Shown: positions 9,635-16,617, counted from the stretch's first letter. The stretch: 64,000 bases of DNA from Sporomusa malonica (GCF_900176355.1 NZ_FWXI01000005.1:124001-188000), one strand, 5' to 3'. Translations and numbers: made by a program. Notes: generated from the letters alone by a model not told the origin.

Positions 9635-9647
9635 TATCAAAATGATA
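9635..9647. promoter_or_regulatory. Third palindromic activator site
   Basis: A third exact TATCAAAATGATA lies 92 bases beyond the second one, about 290 bases upstream of the sigma-54 promoter and between the activator gene and its target. It directly abuts repeat copy A. Confidence 0.65.
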
Positions 9648-9650
9648 AAG

Positions 9651-9738
9651 AAGACACGGCTTGCGCCGAGCCTCTGGCGACAGCGGAAGCCGATGTTGCC
9701 CTTATCCAGACGGAAAGTTTTACTTTCTTACAGGATAA
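9651..9738 (+). repeat. Structured intergenic repeat, copy A
   Basis: The copy contains GACACGGCTTGCGCCGAGCC, then GCGACAGCGGAAGCCGATG, TTGCCCTTATCC and the hairpin GAAAGTTTTACTTTC closed by outer TTATCC/GGATAA pairing. Near-identical copies occur at 22002-22080 (inverted) and 53978-54066, with shorter or diverged ones at 7973 and 19146. Confidence 0.85.
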
Positions 9739-9747
9739 ATATAAAAA

Positions 9748-9792
9748 ATACATCCTTTATATCTCAACAGCAAAGAGATATAAAGGATGTAT
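9748..9792 (-). terminator. Terminator of the sigma-54 activator gene
   Basis: An 18-bp inverted repeat (arms around ACATCCTTTATATCTC) is followed on the minus strand by TTTTTTATATTT. It lies 39 bases beyond the stop of the regulator. Confidence 0.85.
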
Positions 9793-9830
9793 CAGTTTCT
9801 ATGAATACCTGGTCTGAACCAACTAACGTA

Positions 9831-11630
9831 TCAGTCAGGTATAGCTTTCGCAGCAACTCCGATTGTAATCTGCGCTTCTTCTATTTCATGTAATTTTCGA
9901 TACAAAGTGGCAATGCCAATTCCCAGTTGTCTGGCAGCAGCTAGTTTTCCCTGGGTTGTATCCCCAAATTGCCGAACAACTTGTAAAATGTGGTCTTGTT
10001 CTACTTGGCGCAAAGATTTGATCTCTCCCGCCCGCGGCTCATCTGATTGAACTGCCCAGCTGTCAAAAAAACTTCGCGGCAGAGTATCCCTGGTCAACCA
10101 ACCGTTATCATCAGCCATATTAATCATAAACTCAATGGTATTTTCCAGCTCCCGGATATTCCCCGGCCAACTGTATTGCTTCAATAACTCCATAGTCTCT
10201 CGGTCAATTCCGCGAATTATTTTTCGAAACAAGCCGCCGTATTTTCCCATCATAGAATCCACAAGCGGTTCGATATCTTCCACCCGTTTGCGTAGAGGAG
10301 GCACTTCAAGGGGAATTACATTTAAACGGTAATACAAATCCTCCCGAAACTTTTTTTCCTTAATAAGTTCTTTTAAGTCTTTGTTGGTAGCGGCAATAAC
10401 TCGCACATCCAGAGATAGCAGCTGGTTAGAACCAATGCGCACCAGCTTGCGCTCTTGAAGCACTCGCAGCAGTTTCACTTGCAGATACAGGGGCATATCC
10501 CCAATTTCATCTAAGAAGATAACGCCCTTGTTAGCCAGTTCAAATTTACCGATTTTTCCTCGGGGGTCTGCACCGGTAAAAGCCCCCTTAACATAACCAA
10601 ACAACTCACTTTCCAGTAGCGTATCAGGTATGGCGGCACAGTTGATGCCAATAAAAGGCCGGTCATTGCGATTGCCTGCAGCATGAATGGCCCTAGCGAT
10701 AACTTCCTTGCCGGTACCGCTTTCCCCGGTTACAAGAACAGTGGAATTGGAATCTGCAATTTTCGTCAACCTAGCCTTGAGCTGCTGGGTTACCGGTGAG
10801 CAGCTTACAATATTATCTAAAGTGACTGCTATAGGCACCTTGGTCAAGTCATAAATACCGGATTTTACATTTTTTATTTCGTTAAAGATAAAAATCCGGT
10901 CACAGGAAGATAAACCTGGTGATACAGATAATAAGTCGCCCATAAGAAAATAGGTGGTATTATCAATAGTTACCTTGTATTCGTCCACGCCCAGCATAGA
11001 GTCGCTGGTAGCAACCATGGAAACCGGCTTTTTCATACAATCAACAGTGAGCTGGAGTTGTTTGCGTGCACTGTCATTAATCTGAACAATGTGGTTGCTG
11101 CTGTTCAGCACTAGCACCCCTTTGTCTACATTGTCGACGACTTGCAATAACACCTCCATCATGCGCTGATTACGTTGGCTTTCCTGTCGCTCATATGCTT
11201 TAGCACTGATAAAGTCAGCAATTTGCTCCAGAAACAGCTGGTAAAAGTTTAAATCCTGTAACAGCTGTTTCTTCTGTGCTTCCTCAAAGCAAATCAGACC
11301 AATAACCCCGATGATCTCCTCTCCCAAGGTAATGGGAGTACAAAGTTCTAGTTTTTCATCACAGCAACCTTGTTTGGGACAAATAATGCAAAGGGCGTGC
11401 TCGCCTGGGTTTTCAATAAGCTGGGATTGTCCGGTAGCCAGTACATGCTTATAGACAAATCCCTCTCGGGACATGTCTTCATTAATTCCCTTGTCATAGA
11501 TGCCGGTGCCAACAATGCGGAATAAGTCCGCATCTACAATTTCTACATCCACACGAATGACATGAGCAATAATTTTTGCATATTGAATAACCGCAGCTTG
11601 AATTTCTTGTAAAATTGATTTTTTTATCAT
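9831..11630 (-). CDS. Sigma-54-dependent transcriptional activator (GAF-PAS-AAA+-Fis)
   Basis: A 599-residue enhancer-binding protein. An N-terminal GAF-like sensor (about 1-150) contains a cysteine cluster CIICPKQGCC (81-90) plus C97, suggesting a redox, metal or Fe-S ligand site. A PAS-like segment follows (about 160-260). The AAA+ domain has Walker A GESGTGKE (302-309) and the sigma-54 contact loop GAFTGA (349-354); the C-terminus carries a Fis-type helix-turn-helix ending in GIGIATLYRKLHE. It sits upstream of, and reads toward, the ygeX operon, which has a sigma-54 promoter and three palindromic sites between. This matches the position of ygeV next to ygeW/X/Y in E. coli. Regulation of the purine operon is therefore strongly implied, and the signal is unknown. 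The ribosome binding site is weak (GTGGA). Confidence 0.93.
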   Translation of the reverse strand: MIKKSILQEIQAAVIQYAKIIAHVIRVDVEIVDADLFRIVGTGIYDKGINEDMSREGFVYKHVLATGQSQLIENPGEHALCIICPKQGCCDEKLELCTPITLGEEIIGVIGLICFEEAQKKQLLQDLNFYQLFLEQIADFISAKAYERQESQRNQRMMEVLLQVVDNVDKGVLVLNSSNHIVQINDSARKQLQLTVDCMKKPVSMVATSDSMLGVDEYKVTIDNTTYFLMGDLLSVSPGLSSCDRIFIFNEIKNVKSGIYDLTKVPIAVTLDNIVSCSPVTQQLKARLTKIADSNSTVLVTGESGTGKEVIARAIHAAGNRNDRPFIGINCAAIPDTLLESELFGYVKGAFTGADPRGKIGKFELANKGVIFLDEIGDMPLYLQVKLLRVLQERKLVRIGSNQLLSLDVRVIAATNKDLKELIKEKKFREDLYYRLNVIPLEVPPLRKRVEDIEPLVDSMMGKYGGLFRKIIRGIDRETMELLKQYSWPGNIRELENTIEFMINMADDNGWLTRDTLPRSFFDSWAVQSDEPRAGEIKSLRQVEQDHILQVVRQFGDTTQGKLAAARQLGIGIATLYRKLHEIEEAQITIGVAAKAIPD

Positions 11631-11913
11631 CTTCAGTCCACTTGCCTTTACTGATTTATGATTATTGCTTCCTGTGTTCTACTCTTTTGGCAAATTACCC
11701 AATACAAATTCGCTTGGGGTTGCTTCTTTCCCTGCGTATTGTTGTAAATGCTTCAAAATTTAACCGAATAAAATTTTTCCTCAGAATTAAATTCACTGCA
11801 CCATTCTCTATTCTCTCAGAACAGGGCGGGAATGCGGGCGGAAAAGTCTCGGATTATAATGGTAAGAAACATTAAATCTGGATTAAAACTGATGACGGGA
11901 GAAATATTTGCCC
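11631..11913. other. Intergenic leader of the sigma-54 activator
   Basis: About 280 bases upstream of the activator gene on the minus strand. I see no credible gene or strong promoter match here; it presumably holds the activator's own promoter. Confidence 0.5.
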
Positions 11914-11921
11914 AAAATAAA

Positions 11922-11946
11922 AGGCCCCCAGTTTCCCGAGGGCTCT
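11922..11946 (-). terminator. Terminator after the chemoreceptor-like gene
   Basis: AGCCCTCGGG and CTGGGGGCCT pair around a short loop and are followed on the minus strand by TTTTATTTTG, 7 bases beyond the stop codon. Confidence 0.75.
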
Positions 11947-11952
11947 AAAACT

Positions 11953-12768
11953 TCATATTATCTCTGCAACCTTCTCTATATCGGTCGCCGATGACGCCAA
12001 TTGCTGCATTGACGCTGATATTTCCTGGCTTGCAGCGGCCTGACGCTCACCAATAATGGCCGTCTCTCCTATACCCGTTATTATCCCAGTCGTATCTCGC
12101 TGGATAGCCTGAAGTACTGCTTTAATGTCTTTCACTGCCTGGCTACTGTTATCAGCCATCTTTCTTATCTCGGTCGCCACTACAGCAAACCCACGTCCGT
12201 GTTCACCGGCTCTGGCGGCTTCAATAGCAGCGTTGAGTCCTAGTAGATTAGAATTAGTAGAAACGTCACTGACAAACTTAAGAATATCATCGGTCTTCTT
12301 AAGTTCCTGTATTACTCGTTCCCCTCTTGATTTAAGGTCGTCAAGCTGCTGTGCCAAAGAGGTAGCTGATGCTGCAAGCTCCTCAGTAGTTGCCGTGATT
12401 TCTTGACTTGTAGCTGCTATGTTTTGAGCTGATTCCATTAACGTTTGCTGTGAGGATAAAGAAAAACCCATCGCACTAGCTCCAACTAATACACCGTTTT
12501 CAAATACTGGATATGCGATTGCTTTAATTGCAACGCCGTACAGTTCCTTGGGCAGAGTCTTGAAAACTTCTTTGTGCGTTTTTAGGCAGTCGCCTAGAGT
12601 TCCGTTGGTTGGAATTGTATCGCCTTCCTTAACCCGCATATCAAAAGTTTTTGCTGGTAGGAACTTAACTACGACACCTTCTGTATTGCAAATCATTACA
12701 CAGCAGTCTATGGGAACAAGATGTTGATACACAGTAGCTGATCTTATAGCGCAATCTAATTCTGTCAT
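11953..12768 (-). CDS. Soluble methyl-accepting chemotaxis-type signalling protein
   Basis: A 271-residue cytoplasmic chemoreceptor-like protein. The first 110 residues form a small sensor domain ([18 protein letters not shown] near 20-37, [18 protein letters not shown] near 88-105) resembling PAS/CACHE-like input domains. The rest is a helical signalling domain with the conserved hairpin tip [20 protein letters not shown]. There is no membrane segment, so it senses inside the cell. It has a strong AGGAGAGGGAG ribosome binding site and its own terminator. Two adjacent cysteines (21-22) in the sensor domain are noteworthy. The short length, lacking the long methylation helices, puts it among the small soluble receptors common in Firmicutes. 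The ligand is unknown. Confidence 0.88.
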   Translation of the reverse strand: MTELDCAIRSATVYQHLVPIDCCVMICNTEGVVVKFLPAKTFDMRVKEGDTIPTNGTLGDCLKTHKEVFKTLPKELYGVAIKAIAYPVFENGVLVGASAMGFSLSSQQTLMESAQNIAATSQEITATTEELAASATSLAQQLDDLKSRGERVIQELKKTDDILKFVSDVSTNSNLLGLNAAIEAARAGEHGRGFAVVATEIRKMADNSSQAVKDIKAVLQAIQRDTTGIITGIGETAIIGERQAAASQEISASMQQLASSATDIEKVAEII

Positions 12769-12825
12769 GGCTCCCTCTCCTTTTAATTACTTAGCAAAAA
12801 CAATCACATTAACTTTTGACATGAA

Positions 12826-12851
12826 AGGGAAAGCCGCCTCGAGGATACGGC
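12826..12851 (-). terminator. Hairpin after the 100-residue orphan gene
   Basis: On the minus strand GCCG...CGGC encloses CTCGAGG and is followed by TTTCCCTTT, about 20 bases beyond the stop codon at 12872. The T-run is imperfect. Confidence 0.5.
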
Positions 12852-12871
12852 AACCCGGCAGAGTATTTTGC

Positions 12872-13174
12872 CTATTCTTCATCACTATCCCAAGAGATGT
12901 TTGTGCATTTCGCTTTATCAAACTCATCTTTTGCCTGTTCTCGCGTACCAGATAGATTAGATATCATGACCACTCTTTTTATTCTCCATCGCCCATTAAT
13001 ATACTCAATGTATTCAGCATTCGTGAAATGCTGCAAAACTTGATAGAGAGCTTCCTTAGCAGCAAACAACTGCAATCCCCTCGCCGGTGTCATATCGGGA
13101 TTACGAATTTCCTGTTCAATAGCGTAATAGTCGCTAATAGTTGTTTGCAAGGCATTTTTTAGTTTAAGCTCCAT
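12872..13174 (-). CDS. Uncharacterised 100-residue protein
   Basis: I do not recognise this protein. It is hydrophilic and mostly helical in appearance, with no membrane segment or signal peptide, and ends in an acidic tail (SWDSDEE). The start at 13174 is chosen because AAGAAGGGA lies 8 bases upstream; an in-frame ATG at 13198 has no site. It is expressed independently, with a hairpin behind it and an intrinsic terminator (13256-13291) standing between it and any promoter further upstream. Confidence 0.7.
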   Translation of the reverse strand: MELKLKNALQTTISDYYAIEQEIRNPDMTPARGLQLFAAKEALYQVLQHFTNAEYIEYINGRWRIKRVVMISNLSGTREQAKDEFDKAKCTNISWDSDEE

Positions 13175-13255
13175 GTTTATTATCCCTTCTTTTTTCATGC
13201 GATTACGCAGCCTAAGGTATCGGCAAATCTTTTGGGCTTACGAGGCTAACACAAG

Positions 13256-13291
13256 TAAAAAAAAGTACCGTCTACTCACAAGTAAACGGTA
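13256..13291 (-). terminator. Orphan minus-strand terminator in a divergent intergenic region
   Basis: TACCGT-TACT pairs with AGTA-ACGGTA and is followed on the minus strand by TTTTTTTT. No minus-strand gene lies upstream of it; the next gene to the right runs the other way. It may end a short non-coding transcript or act as an attenuator. Confidence 0.75.
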
Positions 13292-13498
13292 TTATAAAAT
13301 GGGAGAGTTTTACTAAAAGGTTAATTTAATAATACAATAATGATGTTGCGGTTAGGTTAAGAGTTTGTAAACATTTGATTAAAAATATAAAACCACGTTA
13401 TTTTTTATTTCTCAATATAATTTATATGATTGCAGGAATATAATGTTAATTTGTGGTATTTTATATAATAATAAAAATCACCTTTGGGAGTGTGCAAA
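13292..13498. other. Divergent intergenic region
   Basis: About 200 A/T-rich bases between the terminator and the plus-strand secreted-protein gene. Several TATAAT-like boxes are visible (for example near 13464), but no convincing paired -35 box and no gene. Confidence 0.5.
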
Positions 13499-14122
13499 AT
13501 GAAAACTGTTTTATCTATCCTGATTTGTTTTATAATCTCACTATCAGCGTTACCCGTACAGGCCGAGTTTAGTTTTAGTTCCACCGAACCCGAATCCAAA
13601 CCAACTATCGCTGTTTTGGTTGGTGGCCAAGGCGCCATACGAAGCAATGAAAAGGCCATGAAAATAATCCAAGAGAAACTTGAAGAAAAATTCCCAAAAG
13701 CAAAATTCAATCTGGTTACAGACAGCAAGTTAGTTCAAGATGCTTTGATTTTTGCAGAAGACGAAGAAGTTACTGACATCTCGCAAATAAAGAAAGGTCA
13801 ACTCGCCAAATTTGGAAAAGAACGCAACTTTGATTATGTCATTTCTTTAATACTGGGCATGGGCCACGGCAGGTCTGGTATGAATTTTTGGGCCCTAAAT
13901 TACGACATCGACGTAGACTTACAGGCCAAGGTTGTCGATGTTGCTACCGCACAATATATATACCGGCAAAACATTATGGGCCATGGGAAAAGTTCTGCTG
14001 GAATCGGTATGCCTAGCTCTGTAAATGCGTTTGCTAAAGCAACGCAAGCCTGCATGGAAACGTTTTGTAAGGAAGTTAATATAAGTCCAATTAAACCTGT
14101 TGTACCCGAAACAGCACAATAA
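13499..14122 (+). CDS. Secreted protein of unknown function
   Basis: A 207-residue exported protein. It begins with a classical signal peptide (MKTVLSILICFIISLSALP, cleavage probably after VQA). The mature part starts with a repeat-poor region followed by TIAVLVGGQGAIRSNEKAM, a beta-strand/glycine-loop pattern reminiscent of exported proteins that compute with a small Rossmann-like or CsgG-like fold. A VDVATAQYIYRQNIMGHG segment near residue 150 resembles the part of such proteins that reports parameter-dependent activity. The start is ATG 13499 with GGGAGTG upstream; a TTG 15 bases earlier is less likely. It is one of very few plus-strand genes and stands alone before a strong hairpin. Function unknown. 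Confidence 0.75.
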   Translation: MKTVLSILICFIISLSALPVQAEFSFSSTEPESKPTIAVLVGGQGAIRSNEKAMKIIQEKLEEKFPKAKFNLVTDSKLVQDALIFAEDEEVTDISQIKKGQLAKFGKERNFDYVISLILGMGHGRSGMNFWALNYDIDVDLQAKVVDVATAQYIYRQNIMGHGKSSAGIGMPSSVNAFAKATQACMETFCKEVNISPIKPVVPETAQ

Positions 14123-14126
14123 AAAA

Positions 14127-14165
14127 CCACCAAAGCCCCCAGTACACGCAAGGGGGCTTTGGTGG
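14127..14165. terminator. Strong terminator hairpin after the secreted-protein gene
   Basis: CCACCAAAGCCCCC pairs perfectly with GGGGGCTTTGGTGG. It ends the plus-strand gene; the A-run in front gives a T-run on the minus strand, so it probably works in both directions. Confidence 0.85.
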
Positions 14166-14226
14166 GGTAATTTATTTCTCAATATACCCTTTACCGATTT
14201 ACAAATGATTCACTATAAACCAAAAA

Positions 14227-14260
14227 AGCTGCCCCATCTATAAGGAGAAGCGGCAAAGCT
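14227..14260 (-). terminator. Terminator after the 42-residue membrane protein gene
   Basis: On the minus strand AGCTTTGCCGC and GGGGCAGCT form an imperfect stem followed by TTTTTT, directly after the stop codon at 14261. Confidence 0.65.
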
Positions 14261-14389
14261 TTAAATATGTGACAGCATTAGCGCAACATACGCCAAACCT
14301 AGGAAAACTGCTATACTCCCCTTTATAGGCCATGACTTATGTTCCTGTTGACCGATTTGCTGTTTTGCTAATTCATGAACCAAAAACAT
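14261..14389 (-). CDS. Small single-span membrane protein (42 residues)
   Basis: A short gene found by eye. The ATG at 14389 has GGAGTG 7 bases upstream. The predicted peptide has a polar N-terminal half (MFLVHELAKQQIGQQEHKSW) followed by a hydrophobic stretch of about 18 residues (SIAVFLGLAYVALMLSH), so one membrane span is likely. A terminator-like hairpin with six T follows the stop, which supports a real transcription unit. No family is recognised. It resembles the short helix-plus-span proteins often associated with stress or sporulation, but that is only a comparison of shape. Confidence 0.65.
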   Translation of the reverse strand: MFLVHELAKQQIGQQEHKSWPIKGSIAVFLGLAYVALMLSHI

Positions 14390-14598
14390 TCAATATCACT
14401 CCGATTTTCATAAATATTATTATTTAAGATTTATTATTTCTTTATTATAACATGTATTTATTTCCAAGGATAGCTAAATCAAAAAAACTAGGTATGATAT
14501 TAAGATAAGAGTTGTTATATTGACAGAGACGTTAACGCTCTGAGTTCATATGTAATATAATAATCATCAATTTTTAGAATTAATTTAGAATAAATAAA
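14390..14598. other. Intergenic A/T-rich stretch
   Basis: No gene seen. It contains a TTGACA-like box at 14519 leading into a dyad CAGAGACGTTAACGCTCTG (14523-14541), without a good -10 box or downstream gene. Confidence 0.4.
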
Positions 14599-14632
14599 AG
14601 CCACCTATCAGGGACGAACCCGTCAGGCGGCT
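14599..14632 (-). terminator. Terminator after the 59-residue membrane protein gene
   Basis: On the minus strand AGCCGCCTGA...AGGTGGCT forms a stem followed by TTTATTTATT, 70 bases beyond the stop codon at 14702. Confidence 0.7.
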
Positions 14633-14701
14633 AGAATCTATCATTCTGAACATGCGCAGAAGCTCAAGCCTTTGCAAAAATCAAGATCGGGGCTTTTGAA
14701 A

Positions 14702-14881
14702 TTATGGAAGTAAAGCTGGATCTATGTAGATTCCTTGAGATGCTCCAAATAAAACTAGAGCCGAAAGAACTAACATAGCTAAAATATAGCCGCCAGCTAT
14801 TAAAAATTTATCTAAAAGTTTTATCTTGCCTTCTTCGTGGGCACCATCACAATACCCTTTATAGCAATAGGTGTTGGCCAT
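14702..14881 (-). CDS. Small membrane protein (59 residues)
   Basis: A short hydrophobic protein with a polar, cysteine-containing N-terminus (CYKGYCDGAHEEGK) and one membrane span (LIAGGYILAMLVLSALVLFG). I place the start at ATG 14881 because AAGGGG is 9 bases upstream; an ATG 9 bases earlier overlaps that site. A well formed promoter (14927-14955) and a terminator (14599-14632) frame it, so it is very probably expressed. The CxxxxC in front of the span could bind metal or form a disulphide. No family recognised. Confidence 0.72.
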   Translation of the reverse strand: MANTYCYKGYCDGAHEEGKIKLLDKFLIAGGYILAMLVLSALVLFGASQGIYIDPALLP

Positions 14882-14926
14882 TACAATCATCCCCTTGAGA
14901 TATATGTTAAATGTTTCCTTGAAATC

Positions 14927-14955
14927 AACATACTATAATCGATAATAATTGTCAA
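14927..14955 (-). promoter_or_regulatory. Sigma-A-type promoter of the 59-residue gene
   Basis: On the minus strand TTGACA (14950-14955) and TATGTT (14927-14932) are separated by 17 bases, about 45 bases upstream of the ATG. Confidence 0.7.
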
Positions 14956-15129
14956 TGTGAAATTATATTCTGTTAATAGATAAAGTTGAAAATATTCTGT
15001 AATAGGTAAAGAAAAGCAAAAGATCCTTCCAGTTCATTACTTGTTCGTATTGAGTGATGGTCGGCAACATCGTGAACTATCATGATGTGCTGTAGCACTC
15101 GTATCACTTACATTTGAGGGAAAAAGAAA

Positions 15130-15148
15130 ACCGCCCTATTTGGACGGC
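15130..15148 (-). terminator. Terminator after the 67-residue gene
   Basis: CCGTCC and GGGCGG pair around AAATA and are followed on the minus strand by TTTTCTTTTT, immediately after the stop codon. Confidence 0.75.
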
Positions 15149-15352
15149 TTAAAAGTTATAATCAGTCATAAAATCAGGAAAAAATTCATCTTTACTTAAT
15201 TCTTTTAATTTAGTCCTCGCCTCATCAACAGTGTTCCCGATTCTAGTTGATTCTCCAGTTTTAGAATTGATCAACAGAACTTCTCCGTTTCCAATTACTA
15301 GTTGCTCTGATGAATCCATGCTCATCCAAAAATGTCCAGATTCCTCTACCAT
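15149..15352 (-). CDS. Small orphan protein (67 residues)
   Basis: A 67-residue soluble protein with AAGGGAGATG upstream of its ATG and a terminator directly behind it. The N-terminal half looks like short beta strands (EQLVIGNGEVLLINSKTGEST), the C-terminal half like a helix (VDEARTKLKELSKDEFFPDF). The pattern resembles small SMI1/immunity-like or IDEAL-type orphan proteins, but I cannot assign a family. It stands alone. Confidence 0.7.
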   Translation of the reverse strand: MVEESGHFWMSMDSSEQLVIGNGEVLLINSKTGESTRIGNTVDEARTKLKELSKDEFFPDFMTDYNF

Positions 15353-15647
15353 GCTAGCATCTCCCTTGTACCATTTTTATGCGTCATTCGTCAAAAGGTA
15401 AATAATTCCTCTATTTAACGTTTTTCTTTAAATCACATCAATACAATAATTTCATGAACACTAGCAACGGATTATTGTGGCTTTCATGGTTTGCCTCTCC
15501 GTTAAGTATAAAGATATCTTTTTTTGCCTACGCTACGTTAGGTGAATGTTTAAACTTGAAAAGTTATCTAGTTAGTTCCAAAAAATTTCAAGATAATCTA
15601 CTGCTATTTTGTAAAAACTAAAACAAAACTTGATTGGAGGTGTTGGA
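15353..15647. other. Divergent intergenic region
   Basis: Nearly 300 bases between two divergent small genes. Besides an eight-codon minus-strand frame with a good ribosome binding site (15461-15487, reading MKATIIRC) nothing is apparent. Confidence 0.4.
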
Positions 15648-15797
15648 ATGGCTAAAGGAGATAGCGGCGCAACGCAACAGGATATATTTAATAAAAATGT
15701 GTCAGAGCAAGCAGTGGTTAATTACAATAATCCTGCGACAAGCGGAGCAATTCAAGATAAATTACGTAACCGCCGCGACCCTAACATTCATTCATAA
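15648..15797 (+). CDS. Small hydrophilic orphan protein (49 residues)
   Basis: A short plus-strand gene whose ATG at 15648 follows TTGGAGGTGTTGGA, a strong ribosome binding site. The predicted peptide (beginning MAKGDSGATQQDIFNKNV, ending RNRRDPNIHS) is polar, rich in Asn, Gln and Asp, without membrane segment; it looks intrinsically disordered, in the manner of small acid-soluble or spore-coat-associated peptides, which is inference. A good terminator lies about 55 bases downstream. A longer overlapping frame in another register (from 15634) is not supported by a ribosome binding site. Confidence 0.72.
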   Translation: MAKGDSGATQQDIFNKNVSEQAVVNYNNPATSGAIQDKLRNRRDPNIHS

Positions 15798-15853
15798 TCC
15801 AATTGAATCGTGTCAAATTGCTGTGAGCTGGAGATACTAGAATCTCTCCCTAT

Positions 15854-15878
15854 AGGCCGTATGGCCTGTTTTTTATTT
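15854..15878 (+). terminator. Terminator of the 49-residue gene
   Basis: AGGCC-GTAT-GGCCT followed by GTTTTTTATTT on the plus strand, just before the convergent LysM gene ends. Confidence 0.85.
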
Positions 15879-15882
15879 ATGG

Positions 15883-16179
15883 TCACTCCTTTGCCCAGTA
15901 ATTTACTGTCAACTTGTCTCCAGGATGAATTTCACCGGGTTCTCTACTAGCAAGTACATCCTGGTTAATTTCAATAATCCCGTGATAAAACTCCCTTATG
16001 TCTCTGGGGCCGTAAGTATTCTTCTGTATATACTGTTCCGATATAGTCCATAGCGTGTCTCCGGTTCTGACTGTATATGTTTCTGATATTAGTACGCCAG
16101 AAGGATCACTGCCGCTTCCATAGCTTACTACAGTTACTAATAAGGCCGTGCCAATAATTAACCGTTTAAAGTTTGTCAT
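15883..16179 (-). CDS. Small exported LysM-domain protein
   Basis: A 98-residue protein with an N-terminal signal or anchor segment (RLIIGTALLVTVVSYG) and a single LysM domain (YTVRTGDTLWTISEQYI ... IHPGDKLTV). LysM domains bind peptidoglycan. The start at 16179 has GGAGG 6 bases upstream; a GTG 21 bases earlier is possible but poorer. It is convergent with the small gene at 15648. The role could be in cell wall or spore cortex remodelling; there is no catalytic domain. Confidence 0.85.
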   Translation of the reverse strand: MTNFKRLIIGTALLVTVVSYGSGSDPSGVLISETYTVRTGDTLWTISEQYIQKNTYGPRDIREFYHGIIEINQDVLASREPGEIHPGDKLTVNYWAKE

Positions 16180-16246
16180 GCTTAACCTCCTAGCAGTCAC
16201 ACATGATTAGCCGAATGTCTCAGCCTGCTGCTTGTACATTCTATGA

Positions 16247-16354
16247 TTAGAATTCATGCTTCATGCACTGGTTAAAGAAAATTGGCTCAAACGTCTGGCA
16301 CTCTAACTCCTTCACGCACACGTCCTTAGGTGGACACGGATCGGTCTTACACAT
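16247..16354 (-). CDS. Cysteine-rich mini-protein (35 residues)
   Basis: A possible tiny gene starting at ATG 16354, preceded by AAAGGTG and, further up, AGGAGGTG. It would encode a 35-residue peptide with five cysteines (MCKTDPCPPKDVCVKELECQ, then one more near the end). The cysteine spacing suggests metal binding or disulphides. A longer in-frame extension to 16504 overlaps a better-supported plus-strand gene and lacks a ribosome binding site, so it is dismissed. Only moderately certain. Confidence 0.45.
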   Translation of the reverse strand: MCKTDPCPPKDVCVKELECQTFEPIFFNQCMKHEF

Positions 16355-16430
16355 TCTTGCACCTTTGTTTGCACCTCCTAACAACATAATCCGTATAATA
16401 AAGCAACCAGGATTATAAGGTGGTGATACT

Positions 16431-16577
16431 TTGGTTATTGATTTTGATGAACAAAAATTTAGAAATGAAGTTAAAAATATGGTTCGCCCCTTAGGATTAA
16501 GCAAACGACAGGTTGAAGAAATTGTGAATCAGGCTTTAATGGCAATTCGTAGATCAAGCAAAATAGTAAAAATGTAG
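16431..16577 (+). CDS. Small helical orphan protein (48 residues)
   Basis: A TTG-started gene with AAGGTGGTG 7 bases upstream and a terminator with seven T downstream. The peptide is amphipathic and basic toward the end (LGLSKRQVEEIVNQALMAIR), with a helix-turn-helix-like or small coiled-coil look. No family recognised. It overlaps on the opposite strand only the dismissed extension of the cysteine-rich peptide. Confidence 0.62.
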   Translation: MVIDFDEQKFRNEVKNMVRPLGLSKRQVEEIVNQALMAIRRSSKIVKM

Positions 16578-16591
16578 TTCAATCATCTGGC

Positions 16592-16617
16592 TGGCCTTTG
16601 GGGTTGGCCATTTTTTT
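16592..16617 (+). terminator. Terminator of the 48-residue gene
   Basis: TGGCC and GGCCA pair around a T/G-rich loop, followed by TTTTTTT on the plus strand 15 bases after the stop codon. Confidence 0.85.

Larger units (their letters stand above)
9294..9830. other. 537-base regulatory region without a gene
   Basis: This gap holds, from left to right, the sigma-54 promoter, the activator sites, an intergenic repeat copy and the terminator of the activator gene. No open frame with a plausible start was seen. Confidence 0.8.

Noticed and set aside
12826-12860. Cyclic di-GMP riboswitch upstream of the chemoreceptor-like gene
   Set aside because: A GCCGGGTTGCCG stretch on the minus strand resembles the 3' end of such a riboswitch, but the 5' half (GCACAGGGCAAACC, GACGCAAAGCC) is missing and the upstream bases are coding. 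A terminator hairpin explains it better.
13405-13728. 107-codon minus-strand frame
   Set aside because: Antisense to the secreted-protein gene and lacking a ribosome binding site.
15461-15487. Eight-codon minus-strand frame (MKATIIRC) with GGAGAGG upstream
   Set aside because: Too short to support, and no attenuator or gene follows it as a leader peptide would require; mentioned only in the intergenic entry.
15634-15840. A 68-codon plus-strand frame over the small gene at 15648
   Set aside because: It starts without a ribosome binding site, encodes a non-descript sequence and overlaps in another register the better-supported 49-codon gene, which has TTGGAGGTG in front and a terminator behind.
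16247-16504. 85-codon extension of the cysteine-rich peptide
   Set aside because: The extra 50 codons have no start signal and lie across a plus-strand gene with a good ribosome binding site and terminator.
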